Source: Senegalimassilia faecalis (GTDB taxonomy: Bacteria > Actinomycetota > Coriobacteriia > Coriobacteriales > Eggerthellaceae). From it: a stretch of DNA of 64,000 nucleotides. The notes beneath the pieces were generated by a model. That model saw nothing but the letters and a program-made list of their open reading frames with translations, ran no database searches and was not told where the DNA came from. Each line of letters begins with the position of its first letter. Positions within the stretch are counted from its first letter, which is position 1. The translations under genes and the position numbers were made by a program. The stretch spans positions 496,001-560,000 of the forward strand of contig NZ_SDPW01000001.1 in NCBI RefSeq assembly GCF_004135645.1, given 5' to 3'. This document shows, piece by piece, positions 42,430 to 50,992 of the stretch.

Positions 42430-43306
42430 TTACATCGCCCCCATTCCGGACAAGCTGCGCGCAAGGTCGGCGTCGCCGTTGGCGCGCATTAGCTCCTCGA
42501 CTTCGAAGTCAATCAGCAGCGGGGAAAGGTTGCCGGCTTTCACGGAGTCCAGCATGCCCACGCTGACCAGGCAATTCGACAGCGTGGATTCGATGCGCTT
42601 CACCGTGGATTCCGTCCACTTCGCCGCCTGCGTGTTTTCCAGCTGGTAGCGGGCGAAAAACGCGTTCATATCGGCCATGGTGAAGCTGTAGTTGAAGCTG
42701 CGCAGGCGCTCGGAGATTTCGCCCATCACGAACGCGCGCACCAGCTCGTAGCGCCGCACCATGGCGTAGAAGTCGACTTGTGCGGCGGCGTCGGGCGACC
42801 CGTGGGCGATGATTTCTGTGAGCCGGGCGGCGATGCTTTGGGGTTCGGCCGCGCTTGCGGGCGCGGCGGGCGGGATGACTGACTGGCCGGCGTGCGCGAC
42901 GGGCTGATTGGCGGATGCGGGCGCGGCGGGCTGGCCGGCGGGTCGATTGGCGGCTGCATCGAGTTGGCCAGCTGATTCTGCAGCCGTTGCAGACTGGCCA
43001 GCGGACGCAACAGGTGCAGCGAGCTGGTTGGCGGATGTGGCAGGCGAGGCGACCGGCTGGCCGGCGGGTCGATTGGGTACATCATCAGCGTTTTCGAGCG
43101 CATCGAGGCGCTGTAAGCACACGCGAGCGCGATCAGCCAGCATGCGCTCGGTGCGGTATTGAAAGAGGTTTTCGCGCTGTACGCGCTGGATTATCTGGTC
43201 GTCGGGAACTCCCTGCGTGCGCAGGTCAGCGACGATGCGCAGTTCACGGAGCAGGAATTGCTCACGAGTGAGCGACCCCCCCCGCAGTGTATTTAGGTAG
43301 TGCCAC
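42430..43306 (-). pseudogene. brxA: BrxA (DUF1819) with a poly-G frameshift at the N-terminus
   Basis: The main frame encodes SLTREQFLLRELRIVADL, QRVQRENLFQYRTER and, after a ~75-residue Ala/Pro/Gln-rich insert, VRRYELVRAFVMGEISERLR, matching BrxA/DUF1819. The natural start is GTG 43306, with AGGAGG eight bases upstream, giving MALPKYTAGG, the expected family N-terminus. A G8 run (43276-43283) then shifts frame, so the two parts are out of register by one base; G7 or G10 would join them. As written, translation ends four codons later at TGA. Internal starts such as ATG 43143 would give a truncated protein. Either phase-variable OFF or a sequencing indel. Confidence 0.75.
43276..43283 (-). repeat. 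G8 homopolymer tract inside brxA
   Basis: Eight consecutive C on the plus strand (G on the coding strand) covering codons 8-11 of brxA. Tracts of this length slip at high frequency in many bacteria, and the present length puts brxA out of frame. Confidence 0.85.
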
Positions 43307-43531
43307 GAATAGCTCCTCCTGTTGCGGCGCCGCTTGCTTCGGGCGCCGGCGCTTTCACCATACGTACCAATCCATGATAGCCGTTGCCCGCAATTTGCCA
43401 GAGCACAACAGCCGTCGACGCCGGATTATTCGGCATAAGCCATAGTCACCATACCGCCATTCCTAAAGCATTTGTTGTACAACAAATCGCGGCAAGACAT
43501 GCGAACGTCATGACAGGGATTCCATTTTTGT

Positions 43532-43771
43532 GCGAAGTGGGAGCAACTGGCTCTTTGATTTCGCAACTGGCTTTTCAATTCCAGGCGAAAGAGGCCATTC
43601 GCCCGGAATTGCGTTCCCACTTCTCCGCTTTTCGGAATTCTTCCCCGGCAATATCCAGGTTGTCGAACAGCGGGCTTTCCCACTTCGCCGCCAAAGGAAA
43701 TCCCTGCAACACTGCTCTTTCCCACTTCGAGCTCAAACGGAATCTATGCAGCACCGTTCATTCCCACTTCG
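43532..43771. repeat. TTCCCACTTC repeat array, right of the BREX island
   Basis: GCGAAGTGGGAGC at 43532 pairs with GTTCCCACTTC at 43613. TTCCCACTTCG then recurs at 43677, 43719 and 43761, the last three spaced exactly 42 bp and each preceded by GGAAATCCCTGC-like or GGAATCTATGC-like sequence. The same unit and period occur at 24236-24289. The gene-free stretch 43307-44106 holds nothing else I recognise. Confidence 0.7.
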
Positions 43772-44106
43772 CGCAAATTTGGAACCCGAGGAACAGTAAG
43801 CCACAAATTGGCCTCATATTTTGCGCTGAACCATTTACTACTTTGCCCCAGCTTGCAATCACCAGCTTCAAACCCCGCCTGTTGCGGGAGATTTCACGCT
43901 TCGGCGCGGCTGGCGGGCGCATCTGCGCCGGACGGGCTACAATAGCTGCGGTTCATCTGCGCCGCGTGCCGAACTTCGGCTTGCGGCGCCCAACGGCGAC
44001 CCTACGCGCTTTCGTGACACCCACCGCGTTTACCGCATCCGATGCGCGAAACGCACGCTTGCGCAGGCCGTCGACCAGCAACAACAACCTCTGCAAAGGA
44101 GCAACT

Positions 44107-44601
44107 ATGGAACGCATCGCTAGCTTTTCCGTTGATCATCGCCTGCTTGAGCCGGGTGTGTACGTGTCCCGCCGCGACGCCGACGAGGCCACCGGCTGCG
44201 TGACCACCACATTCGACCTGCGCATGACCGCGCCGAACCGCGAGCCCGTCATGGACACGGCCGCCGTGCACGCCGTCGAGCACCTGGGCGCCACGTTTTT
44301 GCGCAACGACCCCGAGTGGTCCAGTCGCGTCATCTACTTCGGCCCCATGGGCTGCCGCACGGGCTTCTACCTGGTGGCGTTCGGCACGCTGGAGTCCGCC
44401 GATGTTGCCGACCTGGTGCACCGCATGTTCGCGTTCATCCGCGAATTCGAGGGCGAAATCCCCGGCGCGAAGCCCGAGGAATGCGGCAACTACCACGACA
44501 ACGACCTGCCGCAGGCCAAGTGGTGGGCGCGCCGCTACCTGGCGAACACGCTCGACGTGCTCGACGACGCCCACACGCACTATCCCGCCCTGCTGGACTA
44601 G
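44107..44601 (+). CDS. luxS: S-ribosylhomocysteine lyase LuxS
   Basis: A 164-residue iron-dependent enzyme that splits S-ribosylhomocysteine into homocysteine and the AI-2 precursor DPD. The metal-binding motif HAVEHLGATFLRN and the catalytic cysteine in YFGPMGCRTGFYLV are both present, as is the N-terminal FSVDHRLLEPGVYVSR. AAAGGAG precedes ATG 44107. It forms an operon with the nucleosidase that makes its substrate, 24 bases downstream. Confidence 0.95.
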   Translation: MERIASFSVDHRLLEPGVYVSRRDADEATGCVTTTFDLRMTAPNREPVMDTAAVHAVEHLGATFLRNDPEWSSRVIYFGPMGCRTGFYLVAFGTLESADVADLVHRMFAFIREFEGEIPGAKPEECGNYHDNDLPQAKWWARRYLANTLDVLDDAHTHYPALLD

Positions 44602-44624
44602 CCTGCCGAGCAAAGGAACGAAAC

Positions 44625-45341
44625 ATGATCCAACCGATTAACAGCATCGGCATCATCGGCGCCATGGATGTCGAAATCGAGCTTATACGCGAGCACATGC
44701 GAGAGGTCGGCGCCGTGAAGGTCACGCGCATCGCCGGCATGGAGTTCAACGTGGGCGTCATCGGCGCCACCACCGTCGTGCTGGTTCAGTGCGGCGTGGG
44801 CATGGTGAACGCCGCCACGTGCGCGCAGGTGCTGGCCGACCGTTTCGGCGTGGGCGCGCTGCTGAACACCGGCATCGCCGGGTCGCTTGACGCGTCCATC
44901 AACATCGGCGACATCGTGGTGGCCACCGACGCCGTCAACCACATCATGGACGTGCGCAACATAGGCTACGCCGCCGGTCAAACGCCTGGCCTGGACACGC
45001 TTGCCTTCCCCACCAGCCCCGCACTGTCGAAGGCGGTCATCGCGGCGGCCGGGCGCATCGGCGCCACCGTGCACACCGGGCGCGTGGCCTCGGGCGATCG
45101 CTTCGTGCGCGACGACTTCGAGAAACAGCGCATCGTCGAGGACTTCGGCGCGAAGTGCTGCGAGATGGAAGGCGCAGCCATTACGCAAGTCGCCTGGGCA
45201 AACGGCGTGCCGGCCGCCATCGTGCGCGCCATCTCCGACAAGGCCGACGGCTCGTCGTCCATCGACTACCCCACGTTCGAAGCGCAAGCCGCCCGCAACA
45301 GCGCCGCACTTGTCATCAGCATGCTCGAACAGCGTGGATAG
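44625..45341 (+). CDS. mtnN: 5'-methylthioadenosine/S-adenosylhomocysteine nucleosidase
   Basis: A 238-residue purine nucleoside phosphorylase-fold enzyme. IGIIGAMDVEIELIREHM is the diagnostic N-terminus, LLNTGIAGSLDASINIGDIV the phosphate/ribose loop, and CCEMEGAAITQVAWANGVPA the catalytic MEGaA region. It removes adenine from methylthioadenosine and S-adenosylhomocysteine, feeding LuxS. GGAACG precedes ATG 44625. Confidence 0.95.
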   Translation: MIQPINSIGIIGAMDVEIELIREHMREVGAVKVTRIAGMEFNVGVIGATTVVLVQCGVGMVNAATCAQVLADRFGVGALLNTGIAGSLDASINIGDIVVATDAVNHIMDVRNIGYAAGQTPGLDTLAFPTSPALSKAVIAAAGRIGATVHTGRVASGDRFVRDDFEKQRIVEDFGAKCCEMEGAAITQVAWANGVPAAIVRAISDKADGSSSIDYPTFEAQAARNSAALVISMLEQRG

Positions 45342-45355
45342 CAGGCACGCTGCAC

Positions 45356-46162
45356 ATGGTCAACTCCGCTAACAAACTTCCCACCATTGTCGATCCTGCC
45401 GTCAAGCTTGTGCGCGACGAGCGCGGGTTGGCCTTGGTGGGCGACGGCATGGAGCTTCGTTGCGACCTTGCGCGCATGCTGCCGCGCATCAAGCCCGGCA
45501 AGTTACAGCACGAGCTGTTGGTGAAAGCGGCGAAGGTGAAGGGCGCAACCGCGCCGCGCGCCATCGATGCTACGGCGGGGCTTGGCGAGGACGCGCTGCT
45601 GCTAGCGGCCGCCGGGTTCGACGTGCAGCTATATGAGGCCGACCCCGTCATTGCCGCGCTGCTGGCCGATGGCCTTGAGCGTGCTACCGCAAACGAGCAG
45701 CTAGCACCGCTTGTTGCGCGCATGCATCTCACTCAGGGCGACAGCGTTGCCGCCCTGCGCGCGCTGGCCAACGCCAACTGCGAACAGCCAGATTCGGAAG
45801 ATCCCGCGGCAGGCGAGCTATCCGCAATCCAGCAACCCGTCTATCTGGCTACCAGCGAACGCGAAGCCACCGGCGCGCCGGCGTCCACCGCAGCACCCGA
45901 CGTTATCTACCTTGACCCCATGTTCCCCGCGCGACAGAAAAGCGCGGCGGTCAAGAAGAAGTTCCAGCTGCTGCACCATCTGGAAGCGCCGTGCGCCAAC
46001 GAGGAAGAGCTGCTGCTTGCCGCCATTGCCGCAAACCCGCGCAAGGTAATCATCAAGCGCCCCATCAAAGGCCCCTTGCTTGCCGGCATCAAGCCCGGCT
46101 ATTCCATCAGCGGCAAAGCTGTTCGCTACGACTGCATCACGCCCGCCAGCATCAAGTTGTAG
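45356..46162 (+). CDS. rsmJ: RsmJ-type 16S rRNA (guanine-1516-N2) methyltransferase
   Basis: A 268-residue SAM-dependent methyltransferase. ATAPRAIDATAGLGEDALLL is motif I in the RsmJ style (DaTAGLGrDa), and DVIYLDPMFPARQKSAAVKK contains the DPMFP catalytic signature. The end PRKVIIKRPIKGPLL also matches. An Ala/Ser-rich insert of ~25 residues lies before motif IV. It starts 14 bases after mtnN with only a weak ribosome-binding site, so it is probably translated from the luxS-mtnN transcript, and SAM use links all three genes. Confidence 0.9.
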   Translation: MVNSANKLPTIVDPAVKLVRDERGLALVGDGMELRCDLARMLPRIKPGKLQHELLVKAAKVKGATAPRAIDATAGLGEDALLLAAAGFDVQLYEADPVIAALLADGLERATANEQLAPLVARMHLTQGDSVAALRALANANCEQPDSEDPAAGELSAIQQPVYLATSEREATGAPASTAAPDVIYLDPMFPARQKSAAVKKKFQLLHHLEAPCANEEELLLAAIAANPRKVIIKRPIKGPLLAGIKPGYSISGKAVRYDCITPASIKL

Positions 46163-46191
46163 CTTCTCCGTACAACAAATCAAAACACCGC

Positions 46192-46224
46192 GAAAAGAGC
46201 GCTCATACGAGCGCTCTTTTCTTA
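46192..46224 (+). terminator. Terminator of luxS-mtnN-rsmJ
   Basis: Perfect stem GAAAAGAGCGCTC / GAGCGCTCTTTTC with a short loop and following T-rich sequence. Confidence 0.85.
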
Positions 46225-46326
46225 TGTCCAATCCTCTTCGGCCGCCGAAAGTCACATTTTCACCTGCGCATATATATTCCATCTATGTGTATTTACTCTA
46301 TATCGGTTATTCCTATTCTGACCGCC

Positions 46327-46361
46327 AAAAAAGAAGGGCTGCCCGCCCGGACAGCCCTTCT
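46327..46361 (-). terminator. Terminator of the LysR gene
   Basis: Stem AGAAGGGCTG / CAGCCCTTCT with a ten-base loop. The run of A on the plus strand gives a U-run for minus-strand transcripts, just past the LysR stop. Confidence 0.8.
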
Positions 46362-46377
46362 CAGCCTCTTTCAGCCC

Positions 46378-47289
46378 CTAGTTATGCGCGTTCGCATACA
46401 CCTTCATAGCCACCACGAACAACTCCCCCAACGGGCTTAAACCAAGCCCCCTCGGAAGCACATAGCCAATATGCATGCGTTCACCCGAGCGAATGGGAAC
46501 CGCCGTGATAGCGCCTCTCTGCAGGAATTCCGGATAAATCCCGCTGGTGATGGTATACGCATCGGAATGCAACATAAAACTGGTGGCGAACCCTCGATCG
46601 CTCACCTTCACCGTTTTCGCCGAAGGCGCCCACAGCGGCTCCTCGGAAAACGCCGCCGACTCGTACGACCCCTGCACAAACGACAGCTGCGGATACGGCA
46701 GCAAATCCTCAAGCGACACGCTTTCGCACGACGCAAGCGGATGTCCGCAGCGTACGAGCACGTGCGGCACCGCCTCGAACAGCTCGAAGAATTCCAGCTT
46801 GTTTCGCTCAAGCAGACGCCCCACTGCGCCTTCGTTCGAACGCGACAGATACATCACCCCCATGTCGCTTTCGCAATTCGCCACATCTTCGATGATCTGC
46901 TGCGTTTGCGTCTCGTTCAGCATCAAATCATAGCGACCCGCATACACCTGCTGCATCACGTCCAAAAACGCGCGCTCCACAAACGTGAAATGGTGCGACG
47001 ACACGGCGAAGCGAATACCCTCGGGCTGATTGCCCCCGTAGCGCCGCTCCAGGTTGTCCATCTGCTGCACCACGCGCCGCGCACGACCCAAAAACTCCAA
47101 GCCCTCTTTCGTGGGCGTGGCACCGGTGTTCCCGCGGGTGAATACCGAAAAGCCCAGCTCGCGCTCCACCACCGAAACAGCCTCGGACAAACTGGGCTGC
47201 GAAATGGAGAGCACGCGCGAGGCCGCAACCAACGAACCGGTTTCGGCGATGGTCAGCATATACCGCATCTGCTGCAGGGAGATTTTCAT
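46378..47289 (-). CDS. LysR family transcriptional regulator
   Basis: A 303-residue regulator with a standard N-terminal winged helix (MRYMLTIAETGSLVAASRVL, SISQPSLSEAVSVVERELGF) and a periplasmic-binding-like effector domain (RFAVSSHHFTFVERAFLDVM at its start). The start at ATG 47289 begins right at the conserved MKISLQQMRYM. It is divergent from the 31-residue membrane peptide at 47523, with a 233-bp AT-richer intergenic region, so that peptide is its most likely target. Confidence 0.9.
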   Translation of the reverse strand: MKISLQQMRYMLTIAETGSLVAASRVLSISQPSLSEAVSVVERELGFSVFTRGNTGATPTKEGLEFLGRARRVVQQMDNLERRYGGNQPEGIRFAVSSHHFTFVERAFLDVMQQVYAGRYDLMLNETQTQQIIEDVANCESDMGVMYLSRSNEGAVGRLLERNKLEFFELFEAVPHVLVRCGHPLASCESVSLEDLLPYPQLSFVQGSYESAAFSEEPLWAPSAKTVKVSDRGFATSFMLHSDAYTITSGIYPEFLQRGAITAVPIRSGERMHIGYVLPRGLGLSPLGELFVVAMKVYANAHN

Positions 47290-47522
47290 GCCACGTCCTT
47301 TACGGCCAAAAGCAAACATCTGATGAAGTCGAGTATACGGCATCCTGGTATCATTTCTCGAAGCACCACGGAGCACGCGCGCAAACGTCCCGCGCACGCA
47401 AGCTGACTCGACCATTGCACAACCTTGCGTAAAGTTACGGCGTTGCGCCACAACCGCGCAACTCCACGCAAACTGCGCCACCGCACCTGCCAGCGCGCCT
47501 ACTACTATATAAAGGAGTACCC

Positions 47523-47618
47523 ATGGATCAGATCATGCAATTCGCCGGCCCCGCCATCCCGCTTGTCATCGCCGGCATCGCCCTGGCTGTCATCTCCACG
47601 GTCAACAACAAGAAATAG
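47523..47618 (+). CDS. 31-residue membrane peptide
   Basis: MDQIMQFAGPAIPLVIAGIA then LAVISTVNNKK: one predicted transmembrane helix with a positively charged C-terminus. AAAGGAG sits ideally before ATG 47523, following TATATA-rich sequence. Size and character resemble the small subunits (MetS-type) that accompany NSS-family sodium symporters, and an NSS gene lies 220 bases away, but here it is on the opposite strand and convergent, so it is not in its operon. Translation is well supported by the ribosome-binding site; function unknown. Confidence 0.65.
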   Translation: MDQIMQFAGPAIPLVIAGIALAVISTVNNKK

Positions 47619-47736
47619 CAAACGCCATCTTGCCGACGCATCAGCAAGATGCCCAACGGCATCGGAGCAAAAGGCCAGCAAGCCAAAACGCCCGCAAGCC
47701 CATTGCCGCCAAAACTCAGCACGCAAACACGAAAAC

Positions 47737-47773
47737 GGGAGCGAAGCCAGGCGCACCGGCCAACTTCGCTCCC
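47737..47773. terminator. Possible bidirectional terminator hairpin
   Basis: Perfect 10-bp stem GGGAGCGAAG / CTTCGCTCCC between the convergent small peptide and NSS genes. There is no strong U-run on either side. Confidence 0.4.
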
Positions 47774-47838
47774 TTCGCTTGCGAAACACTTATCCGCCAC
47801 GCTAATCGTGCGCCGCCTGGCCCGCACCAGGACAGCGT

Positions 47839-49266
47839 TTATGCAAGCCCCAGCCACACGCTTATTTTCGGCGCGTAACCCAGCACGAAAATCACCAGGA
47901 TCATGGCCGGGATGCCATACTTCAGCCACAGGCGCGTCCAGCGCGGGAAGGCCACGCCTTCGCCCACGTCGGCTTCGGCCAGAAACTTCTCCCAACCCCA
48001 ACCGCGGCGCGTTGTGCAGAACAGCACGAACAGCAAGCTGCCCAGCGGCAACATGTTGTTCGACACGATGAAGTCCTCGATGGACTGGATATCACCGATC
48101 GCCGGGATGGCCACGCCCGACAGCACGTTGAAGCCCAGCGCGCACGGCAGCGACAGTACCAGCACAAGGATGCCGTTGAAAATGACGGCACGGCTGCGCA
48201 TCATGCCCCACTTGTCCATGGACCAGCTGACCAGGTTCTCGAACACGGCGATGACGGTGGACAGCGACGCGAACGCCATGAACACGAAGAACAGGCAGCC
48301 CCACACGTTGCCAAGCGGCATCTGCCCGAACACCACCGGCAGCGTCACGAACACCAGCGACGGCCCCTGATCAGGCGAAACGCCGTACGCGAAGCACGCG
48401 GGGAAAATGATGAGGCCCGCCAGGATGGCCACCACGGTGTTCAGCGCCGTCACGGAGATTGCCTCGCCCGTCAGGCTGCGCTCGCGTCCGATGCGCGAAC
48501 CGAAGATCTCCATGGCCGCAATGCCCAGCGACAGGCTGAAGAACGCCTGGCCCATGGCGGCGTACACGGCCTCGCCGAACGTCGACCACCCGTTCGCGAA
48601 CAGGCGGCTGAAGTCGGGCACCAGGTAAAACGCGATGCCCTCGGCGGCGCCCGGCAGCGTGACCGCGCGGATGCACAGCGCCAGCATCACCACGAACAGC
48701 GTGGCCATCATCACCTTCGTGATGCGCTCGACGCCTTTCTGCAGGCCCAGGCTACACACCAGAAAGCCGATGACCACGGCCACGATCATCCAGCCGATCA
48801 GCGCCACCGGGTCGGCCAGCATGCCGTTGAACGCCTCGCCGGCAAACGCGGCATCGGCGCCGTCGAACATACCCGACGCCATCTGCGGGACATACGCCAG
48901 CATCCAGCCGCACACCGTGGTGTAGAACATCATCAAGATCATGCAGCCGATGTAGCCCCACCAGCCGAACCAGTGCCACTTGCCCGACGGCTGCAGCTTA
49001 TCAAACGCGCCGGCGGCCGAGCGCTGGCTGGCGCGTCCGACGGCGAATTCCATCACCATGACGGGCAAGCCCAAAATCACCAGGAAAATAAGGTACAGCA
49101 GCACAAACGCCGCGCCACCGTACTCGCCCGTGATGTACGGAAAGCGCCACACGTTGCCCAGACCAATGGCACAGCCGGCGCTGATCAAAATGAAGCCCAA
49201 GCGAGACGCGAAATGCTCGCGCGGTGCCGCCCCTCCCGATGCCTCTTGGGGCTTGTTCTCGGCCAT
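47839..49266 (-). CDS. NSS family sodium-dependent transporter
   Basis: A 475-residue neurotransmitter:sodium symporter-type protein. HFASRLGFILISAGCAIGLG then NVWRFPYITGEYGGAAFVLL is the signature of helix 1 with its unwound sodium site. Helices 6 and 8 show AMGQAFFSLSLGIAAMEIFG and FVFMAFASLSTVIAVFENLV. Relatives import amino acids such as methionine, alanine or tryptophan; the substrate is not predictable here. ATG 49266 follows GGAAGGA. It is convergent with the 31-residue membrane peptide. Confidence 0.92.
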   Translation of the reverse strand: MAENKPQEASGGAAPREHFASRLGFILISAGCAIGLGNVWRFPYITGEYGGAAFVLLYLIFLVILGLPVMVMEFAVGRASQRSAAGAFDKLQPSGKWHWFGWWGYIGCMILMMFYTTVCGWMLAYVPQMASGMFDGADAAFAGEAFNGMLADPVALIGWMIVAVVIGFLVCSLGLQKGVERITKVMMATLFVVMLALCIRAVTLPGAAEGIAFYLVPDFSRLFANGWSTFGEAVYAAMGQAFFSLSLGIAAMEIFGSRIGRERSLTGEAISVTALNTVVAILAGLIIFPACFAYGVSPDQGPSLVFVTLPVVFGQMPLGNVWGCLFFVFMAFASLSTVIAVFENLVSWSMDKWGMMRSRAVIFNGILVLVLSLPCALGFNVLSGVAIPAIGDIQSIEDFIVSNNMLPLGSLLFVLFCTTRRGWGWEKFLAEADVGEGVAFPRWTRLWLKYGIPAMILVIFVLGYAPKISVWLGLA

Positions 49267-49445
49267 AACGAAATCCTTCCCAACAAACGGCCACATTTGA
49301 CCGCATTTCTCCACCCGAACAACCCGCGCGAAGCAGGTCAGGGCCGCAAAACAAAGCATCGCGCCCACAACATGCGGACGCGACGTTAGATTGTAGCACG
49401 AAAGGCTTACACATCACCGCAGCGCAAAAGCCCGGGCCAAATCAC

Positions 49446-49553
49446 GTCCCAAACGCCAAATCGGGCTCCGAACGCCAAACCCTTCCCAGGCGCTGAATCG
49501 AGTCCCAAGCGCCAAGCCCGCCCCGAATACTAAATCAGGTTCCGGACACTTCC
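49446..49553. repeat. Degenerate 18-19-bp tandem repeat
   Basis: Six units, starting at 49446, 49465, 49484, 49502, 49520 and 49539, each like GTCCCAAACGCCAAATCGG, with about a third of positions variable. They fill the stretch between the NSS promoter region and a gene fragment. No coding function is evident. Confidence 0.65.
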
Positions 49554-49559
49554 CGCACC

Positions 49560-49808
49560 AATCAGGCCGGCACCGTCGAAAGCCTCAAGCCGTTCCGCAT
49601 GGCGCTGTGCGCCCCCGCGTTCGACGGGGACGACCAAATGCGCAGCACGTGGTCGACGTTTCTGGCGCGCAACGCCGACACGCCCATCGAGTTCGTCGAG
49701 GACCCGCGCATCCCCATCTGCTTCGTCACGCGCAACGACCGCGCCGGCGCGCGGCACCGCGTGGTGCAGAACTTCCTGCTGCACGCCATGGACCTGGTAA
49801 GCAACTAG
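49560..49808 (+). pseudogene. LysR-like effector-domain C-terminal fragment
   Basis: About 82 codons, AGTVESLKPFRMALCAPAFD through RIPICFVTRNDRAGARHRVV and QNFLLHAMDLVSN then a stop. The pattern (extended strand with Arg/Asn, then a terminal amphipathic helix) resembles the end of a LysR co-inducer domain, but no full motif confirms it. An ATG at 49599 lacks a ribosome-binding site. Probably a 3' remnant. Confidence 0.4.
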
Positions 49809-49954
49809 CCGCTCGCAACACGCGGCGGCCGGCTCCTTCGCCCCTTCGCCGGTGCCGACGCTCACGCGCCGCGCGTTCATTCCGCGCAGATGCGCGCGGG
49901 CGCAACGCCTACCTTTATAATAGGTGCGACCATCCCCGTCGAAGAAAGACGACC

Positions 49955-50815
49955 GTGAGCACCACCGAACAGCCCGGCGCACCCGCGCCCAACCACAACA
50001 ATCAGAAGAAAATCGCGCTGGTGAACGACATCACCGGCTTCGGACGCTGCTCAGTGGCCGTACAGCTGCCCGTCATCTCGCAGCTTGGCGTGCAATGCTG
50101 CGTGCTGCCCACGTCGGTGCTGTCGAACCACACGGGTTTTCCCAGCTACAGCTTACAAGATTTCACGTCGCACATGCGCGAGCACATTGCGCAGTGGCGC
50201 AAGCTGGGCCTGAAGTTCCGCGGCATCTGCACCGGCTTTTTGGGCTCCGAAGAGCAAATCGCCATCGTCAGCAGCTTCATCGACGAGTTCGGCGGACCCG
50301 ACTGCATCGTGATGGTGGACCCCGTCATGGGCGATGAAGGCCGCCCGTACGGCACGTACACGCCGGCCATGTGCCAGCGCATGGCCGAGCTTACCGCGAA
50401 GGCCGACATCATCACGCCGAACCTCACCGAGGCGTGCATTCTGGGTAACATCCCTTACAACAGCGCCATGACCTGCGAAGATGCCGGCAAGCTGGCGCAA
50501 GCCCTGTCGGGCGCGGGCCCGGCGCGCGTGGTTATCACGGGCATCGAGCACGCAGGGCAGGTGTCGAACGTGTGCTTCGAGCGCGGACAGGCGCCCTTCA
50601 CCGTGCAAACCGCCAAGCTTGGCGGGCAGCGCTCGGGCACGGGCGACGTGTTCTCCGCCATCCTTATCGCCGACGCCGTCAACGGCGTGCCGCTGGCCGA
50701 ATCGGTGGCGAAGGCGTCGCACTTCGTGGGCGAATGCGTGCAGCGCGCCATCGAGCTTGACCTTCCGCACACCGATGGCCTGCCCATAGAGGAAAAGCTT
50801 CACGACCTGCGCTAA
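49955..50815 (+). CDS. pdxY: Pyridoxamine/pyridoxal kinase
   Basis: A 286-residue ribokinase-superfamily enzyme that phosphorylates vitamin B6 vitamers. KKIALVNDITGFGRCSVAVQ is the typical start; CIVMVDPVMGDEGRPYGTY and IITPNLTEACILGN are the substrate and metal regions; GGQRSGTGDVFSAILIADAV contains the catalytic GTGD aspartate. It starts at GTG 49955 because no ATG is in frame. A dedicated ATP lid is present. The pdxK and pdxY labels are not separable from sequence alone. Confidence 0.9.
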   Translation: MSTTEQPGAPAPNHNNQKKIALVNDITGFGRCSVAVQLPVISQLGVQCCVLPTSVLSNHTGFPSYSLQDFTSHMREHIAQWRKLGLKFRGICTGFLGSEEQIAIVSSFIDEFGGPDCIVMVDPVMGDEGRPYGTYTPAMCQRMAELTAKADIITPNLTEACILGNIPYNSAMTCEDAGKLAQALSGAGPARVVITGIEHAGQVSNVCFERGQAPFTVQTAKLGGQRSGTGDVFSAILIADAVNGVPLAESVAKASHFVGECVQRAIELDLPHTDGLPIEEKLHDLR

Positions 50816-50992
50816 CGTCGCGACGACAACAAGCTTAGCAGCGCCGCGGCCCGAAACGCACAGCAAGCCCTTCGCGGTGTCCGAAAGCCCAGCCGCTTCC
50901 CACGGGTGATACCATCAATGCGAAACGTTTTGGCAAGGCGGCCTGGCAAACGCCCTTCGCCGCCGCGCAACAACCATAGAAAGAAGACGAGC

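Noticed and set aside
24437-43306. The defence island considered as DISARM or type 2 BREX
   Set aside because: brxA, brxB, brxC, pglX, pglZ (type 1 form) and brxL in this order are diagnostic of type 1 BREX. No drmA/B/C or pglW/brxD/brxHI is present.
43306-44106. A long plus-strand frame running into luxS from 43384
   Set aside because: The upstream part consists of intergenic repeats; the luxS family start is at ATG 44107 with a clear ribosome-binding site.
49607-49954. A 402-codon frame extending pdxY upstream
   Set aside because: Upstream codons are Arg/His-rich noise in a frame different from the gene fragment at 49560-49808, and kinase homology begins only after GTG 49955.
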